From DSUN01 sp035527715 (GTDB lineage: Bacteria; Planctomycetota; PUPC01; DSUN01), in contig DATKZY010000096.1 of NCBI GenBank assembly GCA_035527715.1, positions 68,981 to 132,980 on the forward strand: DNA of 64,000 nucleotides. The letters are read 5' to 3'. Within the stretch, counting starts at the first letter, position 1. Each line of letters opens with the position of its first letter. This document shows, piece by piece, positions 57,250-64,000 of the stretch. The position numbers and the translations under genes are program-made. A model generated the notes under the pieces. The model did no database searches, had not been told where the DNA came from, and worked only from the letters and a program-made list of their open reading frames with translations.

Positions 57250-57876
57250 TCAGGTTCCGAGCAGCAGGTGGACGAGGAAGGCGTGGGGCGGGCCGAGGAT
57301 TGGATTCATCCCTCCGCTGACGATGAGGATGAGGAAGATGACCGACGCGATGGGGGCCGCGCGCTCGTAGGCGATCGCCATGTCGCGGGGCAGCAGGTTG
57401 CGCAGCACGTGCGAGCCGTCCAGCGGCGGCACGGGGATGAGGTTGAACAGGAAGAGGCCGAGACTCATGAGGAGCAGGACGTGGACCATCAGCCACAGCG
57501 TCCAGACAACCCGCGAGGTGAGCGGGTTGAACCCCAGGTGGCCGGCCAGGCGGATGAGGAGGGCGAGGGCGATGGCCGTCAGCAGGTTCGCCGCCACGCC
57601 GGCCAGCGAGACCAGGATGTCGTCGCGCCGCGGGTTGCGGAAGTTATAGGGGTTCACGGGCACGGGCTTGGCCCAGCCAAAGGGGCCGAAGAGCAGGCAG
57701 AGCGCGCCGATCGGGTCGAGGTGCACGAGCGGGTTGAACGTCAGCCGCCCCAGGTTCTTCGCCGTCGGATCCCCGCAGCGCCAGGCCATCCAGGCGTGGG
57801 CGAACTCGTGCACCGTGAGCGCGAGGAGCAGCGGGGGCACCCGCAGCAGCATCTCCATGAGGTCGAACTTGCCCAT
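57250..57876 (-). CDS. M50-family site-2 protease (rhomboid-like zinc metalloprotease)
   Basis: A 208-residue membrane protein with the intramembrane zinc motif HEFAH (LTVHEFAHAW, about residues 23-32), a second metal site in NLIPVPPLDGS, and four to five membrane segments (LLTAIALALLIRLAGHL, WTLWLMVHVLLLMSLGLFLFNL, IASVIFLILIVSGG). It is the short form without PDZ or CBS domains. Targets of such proteases include anti-sigma factors or membrane signal peptides. In many bacteria this gene lies directly upstream of scpA, as here, so the order supports both calls. The ATG at 57876 has GGTGG upstream. Confidence 0.9.
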   Translation of the reverse strand: MGKFDLMEMLLRVPPLLLALTVHEFAHAWMAWRCGDPTAKNLGRLTFNPLVHLDPIGALCLLFGPFGWAKPVPVNPYNFRNPRRDDILVSLAGVAANLLTAIALALLIRLAGHLGFNPLTSRVVWTLWLMVHVLLLMSLGLFLFNLIPVPPLDGSHVLRNLLPRDMAIAYERAAPIASVIFLILIVSGGMNPILGPPHAFLVHLLLGT

Positions 57877-57924
57877 GTGTCCACCACTCGCCGGGGAACG
57901 CGTCGGCCACTCCGGCCGGCGGCG

Positions 57925-57988
57925 GTTCTACCACAGCACTGCCGGCAAGTCAAGCGTGCTTGACTTCCCGTGGCCGGATGGCTATCAT
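57925..57988. promoter_or_regulatory. Divergent promoters sharing a 9-bp palindrome over the -35 boxes
   Basis: Plus strand: TTGACT (57960-57965), 17-nt spacer, TATCAT (57983-57988) for the TPR gene. Minus strand: TTGACT (57948-57953), 17-nt spacer, TAGAAC (57925-57930, weaker) for the M50 protease-scpA unit. AAGTCAAGC (57947-57955) and GCTTGACTT (57958-57966) are exact reverse complements. Confidence 0.55.
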
Positions 57989-58028
57989 GGGACCAATCGC
58001 TTCGTGACCATGACGACACGCAGGGGGA

Positions 58029-58466
58029 ATGCCCATGGGGGAAGCGGAGAACAGCGAAGCGCTCGGCGCTGAAGTGGGAACACGACAACGCCAGAGCGAT
58101 GACGACCTGGACTTCGAAATCGCCTTCTTCGAGAGAATCCTGCGACGCCTGCCCGAATCCGTGGACGTGTTGATGGCCCTCGGCAACAATTACACCGAGC
58201 GGGGCCAGTTCGAGAAGGGCCTCGGCATCGACGAGCGCCTCTGCCATCTGCGCCCCGGCGACCCCATCGTCCACTACAACCTGGCCTGCTCCTACGCGAT
58301 CGTGGGCAAGGTGGACCAGGCCATCGAGACCCTCGAGCACGCCGTCGCCCTCGGCTACCACGACAGCGGCTACTTGCAGCGCGACCCCGACCTCGACGGC
58401 ATCCGGCGCGACCCGCGCTACCTGGCTCTCCTCGACCGCGTGCAGCGCCAGCAGATGACCACCTGA
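58029..58466 (+). CDS. TPR-repeat protein
   Basis: A 143-145-residue cytoplasmic protein with about two TPR motifs (VDVLMALGNNYTERGQFEKGLGIDERLCHLRPG, then PIVHYNLACSYAIVGKVDQAIETLEHAVALG) preceded by an acidic start (SDDDLDFEIAFFERIL). The first ATG (58029) abuts an AGGGGGA site; the second ATG at 58035 has better spacing and may be used. The gene starts 19 nt before the TIM-barrel gene, so both probably share one transcript. TPR domains hold protein partners; no partner is indicated. Confidence 0.75.
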   Translation: MPMGEAENSEALGAEVGTRQRQSDDDLDFEIAFFERILRRLPESVDVLMALGNNYTERGQFEKGLGIDERLCHLRPGDPIVHYNLACSYAIVGKVDQAIETLEHAVALGYHDSGYLQRDPDLDGIRRDPRYLALLDRVQRQQMTT

Positions 58467-58485
58467 GCCTCGGCGGGCAAACCCA

Positions 58486-59403
58486 GTGAACGAGCCGCTC
58501 TCCCACTACGCCCGGCCGGGCATCATCCACTTCATGCTGTGGCCCCAGACGATGGGCGGCGAAGGCCCCATCGCCGAGACCATCAAGCGCCTGGCCGCCG
58601 ACGCCGACTTCGAGGCCATCGAGGTCACCCGCATCAACGACCCGACGGCTCGCGCGCACGTTCGCGCCACCCTCGAGACCGCTCGGATGACCGTCGCTTT
58701 CGGCGCACAGCCCATCCTCCTCGGCGGCAAGCTGGACCTCAACGCCCCGGGCGACGCCGACCGCGCCGCCGCCATCGAGGCCGTCCAGCAGGCCATTGAC
58801 CAGGCGGCCGAGCTCGGCGCCGTCGGCCTCGCCGTCCTCAGCGGCCCCGACCCCGGCGAGGCGGGGCGCAAGGTCGCCACCGACCGCCTGGTGGACTCGC
58901 TGAAGTGGCTCTCCGACTACGCGGCGCGCACGGGCAACCTGCCCATCGTGCTCGAAACCTTCGACCGCGTGCCGTTCGGCAAGAACTGCCTCATCGGCCC
59001 CAACGCCGAGGCCGCGGAGGTCGCACGCCGCGTCCGCCGCGACTTCCCGTCGTTCGGCCTGATGATTGACCTCAGCCACCTGCCGCTCCAGGGCGAGACG
59101 CCGCAGCAGGCGGCTGCCGCGACCCGCGAGTTCCTCGTCCACGCCCACATGGGCAACTGCGTGATGCGCGACCCCCCCCACGAGGCGTATGGCGACAACC
59201 ACCCCCGCTTCGGCGTGCCCGGCGGCGAGAACGACGTGGCGGAGCTGGCCGACTACCTCCGGGCGCTCCTCGACGCCGGCTTCCTCAGCCACGCGCGGCG
59301 GCCCATCCTCAGCTTCGAGGTGAAGCCCCTTAAGGGCGAATCGGTCGAGGCCCTCGTCGCCGGCTCCAAGCGCACCCTCGCCGCCGCCTGGGCCGCCGTG
59401 TGA
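58486..59403 (+). CDS. Sugar phosphate isomerase/epimerase-like TIM-barrel protein
   Basis: A 305-residue protein of the xylose isomerase/AP-endonuclease-2 TIM-barrel type: metal-site pattern with IVLETFD (Glu), MIDLSHLPLQGET (Asp and His), VHAHMGNCVMRDPPHEAYGDNHPRFG (His and Asp), and LSFEVKP (Glu) in the usual order. Such enzymes isomerise or epimerise sugars or hydrolyse sugar-acid derivatives in the cytoplasm. The GTG at 58486 is the start; its ribosome site (GGCGGG) is weak. It follows the TPR gene and precedes sulfatase 5 beyond a hairpin, fitting a role in catabolism of the released sugar. Confidence 0.8.
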   Translation: MNEPLSHYARPGIIHFMLWPQTMGGEGPIAETIKRLAADADFEAIEVTRINDPTARAHVRATLETARMTVAFGAQPILLGGKLDLNAPGDADRAAAIEAVQQAIDQAAELGAVGLAVLSGPDPGEAGRKVATDRLVDSLKWLSDYAARTGNLPIVLETFDRVPFGKNCLIGPNAEAAEVARRVRRDFPSFGLMIDLSHLPLQGETPQQAAAATREFLVHAHMGNCVMRDPPHEAYGDNHPRFGVPGGENDVAELADYLRALLDAGFLSHARRPILSFEVKPLKGESVEALVAGSKRTLAAAWAAV

Positions 59404-59405
59404 GA

Positions 59406-59462
59406 GGGGTCACATCTTCATTTCGCACTTTGCCGCCAAGTGCCAAATGAAGATGTGACCCC
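59406..59462. repeat. 25-bp inverted repeat (one mismatch) next to the sulfatase ribosome site
   Basis: Arms 59406-59430 and 59438-59462 match at 24 of 25 positions around a 7-nt loop. The hairpin starts 2 nt after the stop of the TIM-barrel gene and ends directly before the GGGAG ribosome site of sulfatase 5 (start at 59474). Confidence 0.75.
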
Positions 59463-59473
59463 GGGAGCTGCCC

Positions 59474-60913
59474 GTGACCAGCAAGCCGACTCGCCGCGAC
59501 GCGCTCAAGGCGGCCGGCGGCGCGACGCTCGCGGCCGGCCTGCTCGGCGCGGCGGAACGCGAGAAGCCTATGCGACCGCCCAACTTCATCGTCATCTTCT
59601 GCGATAACCTGGGCTACGGCGACATCGCCTGCTTCGGCTCGACGAAGCACCGCACGCCCCACCTCGACCGCATGGCCGCCGAGGGCACGAAGCTCACGAG
59701 CTTCTACGCCACCAGCGGCGTCTGCACCCCCTCGCGCGCCAGCCTGCTCACCGGCTGCTACCCACGCCGTGTGAACCTGCACGTCAACGAGCGCGGCGGC
59801 GCCGTCCTCTTCCCCGTCTCGCCCAAGGGCCTCCACCCCGACGAGGCGACCATCGCCAGCGTCCTCAAGGCCAGGGGCTACGCCACCGCCTGCATCGGCA
59901 AGTGGCACCTCGGCGACCAGCCGCCCTTCCTCCCCACCCGCCACGGCTTCGACGCCTATCTTGGCATCCCCTACAGCGACGATATGGTCGAGCGGAAGGC
60001 ACAGGGCTGGCCGCCCCTGCCCCTCATGCGCGACGAACGGGTCGTCGAGGCGCCCGTGGACCGCAACACCCTCACCCGCCGCTACACCGAGGAGGCCCAG
60101 CGCTTCATCGAGGCCAACCGCGACAAGCCCTTCTTCCTCTACCTGCCCCACGCCATGCCGGGCAGCACCGCGGCCCCCTTCGCCAGCGAGCGCTTCCGAG
60201 GCAAGTCCGCCAACGGACCCTACGGCGACTCGGTCGAGGAACTCGACTGGTCCACGGGCGAGATCCTCGCCACGCTCAAGCGCCTCGGCCTCGACGAGCA
60301 GACCCTCGTCGTCTGGACCTCCGACAACGGCGCCGTGCGGCACAGCCCGCCCCAGGGCAGCAACGCCCCCCTCCGCGGCTGGGGCTACACCACCGAAGAG
60401 GGCGCGATGCGCATGCCCTGCGTCGTCCGATGGCCGACCCGCGTCCCCGCGGGCGCCACCTGCGACGAGCTGTGCACGACGATGGACCTCCTGCCCACAT
60501 TCGCCCGCCTCGGTGGCACAGGCATCTTGCCTGTGTCCAGGGACGGCAAGGACATCTGGCCGCTCCTCTCGGGCCAGGACGGCGCGACGTCGCCCCACGA
60601 GGCATTCTTCTACTACTACCTCGGCCAGCTCCAGGCCGTCCGCAGCGGCCACTGGAAGCTCTACCTGCCGCTCGGCAAGAAGTGGGTGAGCTTCGGCGGC
60701 AACACCCGTCCCGCCCCCGGCGCGCTCTACGACCTGAAGGCCGACATCGGCGAGAAGACCAACCTCGCCGCGCAGCACCCCGACATCGTCGCCCGCCTCA
60801 TCACCTTCGCCGACAAGGCCCGCGACGACCTCGGCGACATCGGCCGCGACGGCAAGGGCCAGCGTCCCGCCGGCCGCGTCGAGCGCCCCGTGCCACAACT
60901 CCTCCCCCAGTGA
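59474..60913 (+). CDS. Tat-secreted sulfatase 5 (CTPSR)
   Basis: A 479-residue type I sulfatase. Twin-arginine leader PTRRDALKAAGG, metal site IFCDNLGYGDIACFG, formylglycine motif CTPSR (SGVCTPSRASLLTG), ACIGKWHLGDQPPF, and VVWTSDNGAV. It is the closest relative of sulfatase 1 in the window. Where sulfatase 1 reads LAGTEAPKDRIIDGKDIWPLL, this one reads LGGTGILPVSRDGKDIWPLL, the different part being a palindromic element (60517-60535). GTG start at 59474 after GGGAG. A Met at residue 33 (59570) again marks the mature start. Sulfate-ester hydrolase of a sulfated glycan, exported. Confidence 0.9.
   Translation: MTSKPTRRDALKAAGGATLAAGLLGAAEREKPMRPPNFIVIFCDNLGYGDIACFGSTKHRTPHLDRMAAEGTKLTSFYATSGVCTPSRASLLTGCYPRRVNLHVNERGGAVLFPVSPKGLHPDEATIASVLKARGYATACIGKWHLGDQPPFLPTRHGFDAYLGIPYSDDMVERKAQGWPPLPLMRDERVVEAPVDRNTLTRRYTEEAQRFIEANRDKPFFLYLPHAMPGSTAAPFASERFRGKSANGPYGDSVEELDWSTGEILATLKRLGLDEQTLVVWTSDNGAVRHSPPQGSNAPLRGWGYTTEEGAMRMPCVVRWPTRVPAGATCDELCTTMDLLPTFARLGGTGILPVSRDGKDIWPLLSGQDGATSPHEAFFYYYLGQLQAVRSGHWKLYLPLGKKWVSFGGNTRPAPGALYDLKADIGEKTNLAAQHPDIVARLITFADKARDDLGDIGRDGKGQRPAGRVERPVPQLLPQ
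60517..60535. repeat. In-frame palindromic element inside sulfatase 5
   Basis: CACAGGCA (60517-60524) pairs perfectly with TGCCTGTG (60528-60535) around a TCT loop. It encodes part of GTGILPVS and interrupts the alignment with sulfatase 1 just before DGKDIWPLL. Confidence 0.65.
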
Positions 60914-60988
60914 GCAGACCGCGCACGAGCGTGGGCGCGAGCCGAGAAGGCAGGCCGCCAGCGGCCCCCCCGTTCCGCCTCACAATCA

Positions 60989-61110
60989 CACAATGCCAAC
61001 TCCCTCTCTCAGGGGTTGGCACTCTGAGAACTCCCAGCCGGACGAGGCCGGATCGCCGATTCTCTCACAATGCCAACCCCGCCGGCAGAGGGGGCTTGGC
61101 ATTCTGAGAG
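60989..61110. repeat. Two copies of a TGCCAA/TTGGCA hairpin unit
   Basis: Copy A (60989-61030) and copy B (61062-61110) both begin CACAATGCCAAC and end with TTGGCA, then CTCTGAGA or TTCTGAGA. In copy B the arms 61062-61080 and 61092-61110 match at 17 of 19 positions; copy A is weaker. The 485-nt spacer 60914-61398 holds these, a promoter, and no gene that I can support. Confidence 0.6.
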
Positions 61111-61300
61111 CCGACGGCCACAGAGCAGGACCCCGGAATGCATGGATTGCCGTAACCATAGCCGCCGCTTGGCCTTATGGCTGCTGAGCGACCCGGCCCG
61201 CTCCCGGCTCACAATATCGGTGACCAATTTCGGTGACGGATACCGAATCCCCACGGCAGGCGCCGCTCGCTCGCCCGACAAGGCTGGGCGTCAAGCCGCA

Positions 61301-61337
61301 TCGCGCCCTTGATTGGCTCGCCGCGAACGAGTATGCT
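61301..61337 (+). promoter_or_regulatory. Promoter (copy 1 of a 37-bp duplicated promoter)
   Basis: TTGATT (61309-61314), 17-nt spacer, TATGCT (61332-61337), all inside a 37-bp block (61301-61337) that recurs without a difference at 63122-63158. It serves the transglutaminase-like gene. Confidence 0.65.
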
Positions 61338-61398
61338 TGATCGTGGCGCGAGGGACAACGCGCGGCTTGGGAAGGTGGAAACGCTTCTGAGGAACACC

Positions 61399-63096
61399 AT
61401 GAGCCAGTCCAAGAGGCACCTCACACGACTGCTCCTGGGCATGGCCGCGCTGGCGGCGCTTCCGACGAGCGCCCGCGCGTGGGAGCCCAATGACGGCGAT
61501 CTGGCCGAGGCGATCAAGGCCGGCGACTTCACGGGGTATCTCGCCAACATCTCCGCCTGGCTGAACGGGAAAACCCCCGCGGCCGACAAGATATCAGAGC
61601 CGGCGATGCTCGGCCTGCTCAAGGATCCGGTCGTTGCGAAGACCCTTGCCCAACGGCAGTTCATCGCTAAGCACGGCGCGGACAAATTGGGCGAGTTCGC
61701 CAAGGCCGACCCCGCCAACGCGAAGTTCCTCGGCTGGCTGCTGCCCAACGCCGAGGCGATGGATCTGTACCTGGTCGGCGCGACGCCCACCGGGCTGGCC
61801 AAGCGGGAGAAGAACGACTCCGCCCTCCCCATTGAAGCCCTGGATCTCTGGCGGAAGATTCACGACACCGACCCGGATTCGGCGAAGGGCCTTTACCTGA
61901 AGCTGGCCATCGCGGTCGCCCTTTCGCCGCCGCCCAAGATGAGCTACGTGGGAGCGCACGGCATCGGCTCGGTGCCGATCGATCCCGTGGAGCGGTACAC
62001 GCACTACAAGACTGCGCACAAGAACGGCGAGCTGTTCCCGATCTTCAACGACCTCACGGTCTGGGAGTACCGGAAGGTCGTTTGCGACTGGGCGTCCACC
62101 CCCGAACTGGCCTGGGCCAGGGAGATGCTGAACACCTGGCGGCCGGACCTGAGGAGGGAGCAGCAGGTCCACAGCATCGTGAGCGAGGTCTGGCGCAGGA
62201 CCTCGCCGATCCCCTACTCCAAGGGCTTTCCGACCGTGATGGAAGGCGGCGGCAAGTGCGGGCCGAGGTCCTGGTTCGGCACGATGATGTGCCGGGCGTT
62301 CGGCATTCCGGCCGTGGGAGTTGGCCAGCCCGGCCACGCGGCGTTCGGCATAAAGGCAGCCGACCCCAACTCCCAGCCCCAGCCTGGAGCCGTGTGGAAG
62401 GCCGTCTACGGCCGCGCGTGGCACGTGTCGAAAGCCGAGGGCGTGGCAGGCCCGGAGTTCGTGGCCGAGGCGGAGGCCCGGGCCCGCGAGCCGGGATTCT
62501 CACAGGGCGAGCATCTGCGCTGGCTGGCGGCGGCGTTGACTTCCAAGGACCAGGCGGACGCGGTGCTGGAAGTGGTTCGCAAGGTGCAGCCGCCCGTGCC
62601 GGCGCGGGACGACGGCGTGGTCGCCCGACCCGTCGCCGGCTCCGGGTGCCCGGGCACCGACCGATCCAGCCCGATGCCCGCCTGCAAGCCCGTGCCCGAG
62701 CCGCCCATCAAGGCCGCCCCCGGCGTGCTGCACGTCGAGGCCGAGGCATTCGCCGACATGGCCGGCGTTTGCGTCTACGACTGCTCCACGGGCGGCAAGC
62801 AGGTCAATTTCCAGAAGAACATCGAGAGCAGTTGGGTAGACTACAAGATTGACGTGCCAGAGACGGGAACGTACGAGCTGACCCTGCGGGTGGCCACGCC
62901 GAACCGCGACCAAGCCCTGGACCTCGGTTGCGGCGAGGAGAAGCTCGCGACCATCCAGGTACCCAACACCACCGGACTGTGGGGGACCACCGAGCCGGTC
63001 AGCGTCAAGCTGAACAAGGGAACGCAGACGCTGAGGTTCTCTGCCCCCTACCAGCGGGGAATCGCGGTGAGGTGGTTTGAGCTGAAGCCCAAGTGA
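61399..63096 (+). CDS. Secreted transglutaminase-like protein with carbohydrate-binding-like C-terminus
   Basis: A 565-residue exported protein with a leader (LTRLLLGMAALAALPTSARA). A helical N-terminal half is followed by GGGKCGPRSWFGTMMCRAFGIPAVGVG with PGHAAFGIKA, which resembles the catalytic Cys and His of transglutaminase-like cysteine enzymes (Cys near residue 289, His near 313). After a Pro-rich linker (about 395-440) comes a beta-sandwich (LHVEAEAFADMAG ... WVDYKIDVPETGTYELTLRVA ... LNKGTQTLRFSAPYQ) of the CBM6/35 type. A peptide- or amide-cleaving or crosslinking role on a glycan-rich matrix is inferred. The ATG at 61399 has GAGGAAC upstream; the longer frame to 61309 would begin in the -35. 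Confidence 0.7.
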   Translation: MSQSKRHLTRLLLGMAALAALPTSARAWEPNDGDLAEAIKAGDFTGYLANISAWLNGKTPAADKISEPAMLGLLKDPVVAKTLAQRQFIAKHGADKLGEFAKADPANAKFLGWLLPNAEAMDLYLVGATPTGLAKREKNDSALPIEALDLWRKIHDTDPDSAKGLYLKLAIAVALSPPPKMSYVGAHGIGSVPIDPVERYTHYKTAHKNGELFPIFNDLTVWEYRKVVCDWASTPELAWAREMLNTWRPDLRREQQVHSIVSEVWRRTSPIPYSKGFPTVMEGGGKCGPRSWFGTMMCRAFGIPAVGVGQPGHAAFGIKAADPNSQPQPGAVWKAVYGRAWHVSKAEGVAGPEFVAEAEARAREPGFSQGEHLRWLAAALTSKDQADAVLEVVRKVQPPVPARDDGVVARPVAGSGCPGTDRSSPMPACKPVPEPPIKAAPGVLHVEAEAFADMAGVCVYDCSTGGKQVNFQKNIESSWVDYKIDVPETGTYELTLRVATPNRDQALDLGCGEEKLATIQVPNTTGLWGTTEPVSVKLNKGTQTLRFSAPYQRGIAVRWFELKPK

Positions 63097-63121
63097 TTGT
63101 GCCGTGCGGGTGCGGGCCGTG

Positions 63122-63158
63122 TCGCGCCCTTGATTGGCTCGCCGCGAACGAGTATGCT
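63122..63158 (+). promoter_or_regulatory. Promoter (copy 2 of a 37-bp duplicated promoter)
   Basis: Identical to 61301-61337 over 37 bp, with TTGATT at 63130-63135 and TATGCT at 63153-63158. The next start codon is 63213. Confidence 0.65.
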
Positions 63159-63212
63159 CGTGGCTGCAGAGACAGGTGTCAGGAGGCCCTTCGCGCACGC
63201 GGGGAAGCGGCG

Positions 63213-63737
63213 ATGACCAGCAAGCAGTTCCTCAACGCTCTCGCACACGGCGAGACGGACATCCTCGCCACTCTCCTCGAGATTCTGGCCGAGACGGCGT
63301 CGCCCTACTGCGTGATCGGCGGCCTGGCGGTGAACGCCTACGCCGAGCCGGTGGTGAGCCTCGACCTCGACCTCGTGGTCGCATTGGAGAGCCTGGACGC
63401 CGTGTGTGCCGCCGCCGCGGCCCGCGGCCTGACGGTGCAGCGCTTCGAGCACAGCGTGAACCTGGCAAGCCCCAAGTCCGACTTGCGAATCCAGCTCCAG
63501 ACCGACGCCCGATACCAGTCCTTCCTCCCGCGCGCGGTGGAGCGAGATGTCCTTGGCTACCGCCTGCGCGTCGCGGCCTTGCCCGACGTGCTCCAGGGCA
63601 AGCTCTGGGCCTACCAGGACGCCGCCCGCCGCGCCAGCAAGCGCCAGAAGGACCTGGCCGATATCCTGCGACTGGTCGAAACCGATCCCACGCTCAAGGA
63701 ACAGCTACCCCCTGGTCTTGCCGGCCCAGTCGGCTGA
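63213..63737 (+). CDS. Nucleotidyltransferase-like protein (AbiEii/MNT type)
   Basis: A 174-residue cytoplasmic protein with the pol-beta nucleotidyltransferase pattern: a GG segment (YCVIGGLAVNAYAEPVVSLDLDLVV, near residues 32-56) giving the GS/GG-x(n)-D-x-D motif with Asp-Leu-Asp, and a helical end with LQGKLWAYQDAARRASKRQKDLADILRLVE. It resembles AbiEii-like or MNT antitoxin-associated nucleotidyltransferases and proteins that modify other proteins or tRNA. No partner gene (AbiEi or HEPN) is visible next to it. GGGGAAG precedes the ATG at 63213. It has the same promoter as the transglutaminase-like gene upstream. Confidence 0.7.
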   Translation: MTSKQFLNALAHGETDILATLLEILAETASPYCVIGGLAVNAYAEPVVSLDLDLVVALESLDAVCAAAAARGLTVQRFEHSVNLASPKSDLRIQLQTDARYQSFLPRAVERDVLGYRLRVAALPDVLQGKLWAYQDAARRASKRQKDLADILRLVETDPTLKEQLPPGLAGPVG

Positions 63738-63780
63738 GTCTCGCAGGCAAGCGCTGTCTCCCACCCGAAAGGACACGCGC

Positions 63781-64000
63781 ATGGCTAGCAAGCAGTTGCC
63801 GCCCCGCCTCAAGCGCTCCGAGAGCTTTCTCGGGATTCACTTCGATTACCACATGAACGAACGGTGCGCCGAGGTGGGGAAGTCGGTGACGCGCCGAATG
63901 GTCGAGCGAATCATTGACGCGGTGCAGCCCGATTACATTCAGTGCGACTGCAAGGGGCATCGGGGGCTGTGCAGCTATCCCACCAAGGTCGGCCACCCCG
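63781..64000 (+). CDS. N-terminal part of a fucosidase-like glycosidase (3' end outside window)
   Basis: The ATG at 63781, with AAAGGA upstream, opens a frame to the window end (73 residues): SFLGIHFDYHMNERCAEVG, VTRRMVERIIDAVQPDYIQ and CDCKGHRGLCSYPTKVG. The pattern FLGIHFDYH ... QPDYIQCDCKGH...SYPTKVG is a known start of a large bacterial protein family with a fucosidase-like TIM barrel. It is not certain that it is catalytic. No signal peptide is visible in these residues. It lies 43 nt after the nucleotidyltransferase-like gene. Confidence 0.55.
   Translation, partial: MASKQLPPRLKRSESFLGIHFDYHMNERCAEVGKSVTRRMVERIIDAVQPDYIQCDCKGHRGLCSYPTKVGHP

Noticed and set aside
60989..61110. CRISPR array
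   Set aside because: Only two units, with inverted-repeat structure and no regular spacers or cas genes.

Overview
The window is a GC-rich bacterial chromosome segment with tightly packed genes on both strands. Five sulfatases, twin-arginine signal peptides, secreted right-handed beta-helix and beta-propeller proteins, alpha/alpha-toroid proteins, DUF4091 and HEAT-repeat proteins, and an LpxH-like enzyme (which points to an outer membrane) suggest a polysaccharide-degrading member of the PVC group, most likely Planctomycetota or a relative. This placement is inferred from gene content only. No rRNA, tRNA, CRISPR array, insertion sequence or phage gene was seen.

Layout. 1-6 kb: the Pro/Ala-rich tail of a truncated gene, a repeat-filled spacer, an SDR dehydrogenase, a two-domain esterase, an oligogalacturonate-lyase-like propeller and a Tat-secreted lactonase-type amidohydrolase. 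6-9 kb: an iron uptake operon (DtxR-type regulator, feoA, feoB) behind a consensus promoter that carries a DtxR/IdeR-like box. 9-13 kb: a DJ-1/PfpI lipoprotein, RseC, a Gfo/Idh/MocA oxidoreductase and a ClC channel with CBS domains. 13-19 kb: a sulfatase, a lyase-like toroid protein and a URO-D-family protein. 19-28 kb (minus strand): one apparent five-gene unit of an ABC exporter, a DUF1854 protein, an esterase, an NHL propeller and a toroid protein. 28-30 kb: a GT32-type glycosyltransferase translationally coupled to an LpxH-like enzyme, and a tail-anchored protein. 30-35 kb: a HEAT-repeat protein, the antitoxin hicB with a broken hicA, a FAD oxidoreductase and a vapC remnant. 35-44 kb (minus strand): a second five-gene unit of sulfatase, DUF4091 protein, beta-helix protein, HEAT/PA14-like protein and PQQ-type propeller. 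44-53 kb: an AAA/DUF4143 ATPase, a toroid protein, a gutted gene, then a beta-helix protein followed by two sulfatases. 53-58 kb: a zinc-ribbon/TPR membrane protein, scpA and an M50 protease. 58-64 kb: a TPR protein, a sugar-isomerase-like TIM barrel, a fifth sulfatase, a transglutaminase-like protein, a nucleotidyltransferase-like protein, and the start of a protein of a fucosidase-like type.

The degradative genes fit a shared task: sulfatases remove sulfate esters, beta-helix and toroid lyases and esterases act on uronic-acid or acetylated polysaccharides, and lactonase, oxidoreductase and isomerase genes process the sugars. There is no SusC/SusD pair and no sulfatase-maturating enzyme in the window.

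The most unusual signals are not whole genes. They are: short palindromic elements in frame inside three proteins; heptamer arrays starting at three stop codons; mirrored 9-mer arrays; several two-copy hairpins; a 37-bp promoter duplicated exactly in front of two unrelated genes; and three decayed genes (hicA, vapC and a gutted secreted-protein gene) that still carry recognisable ends.
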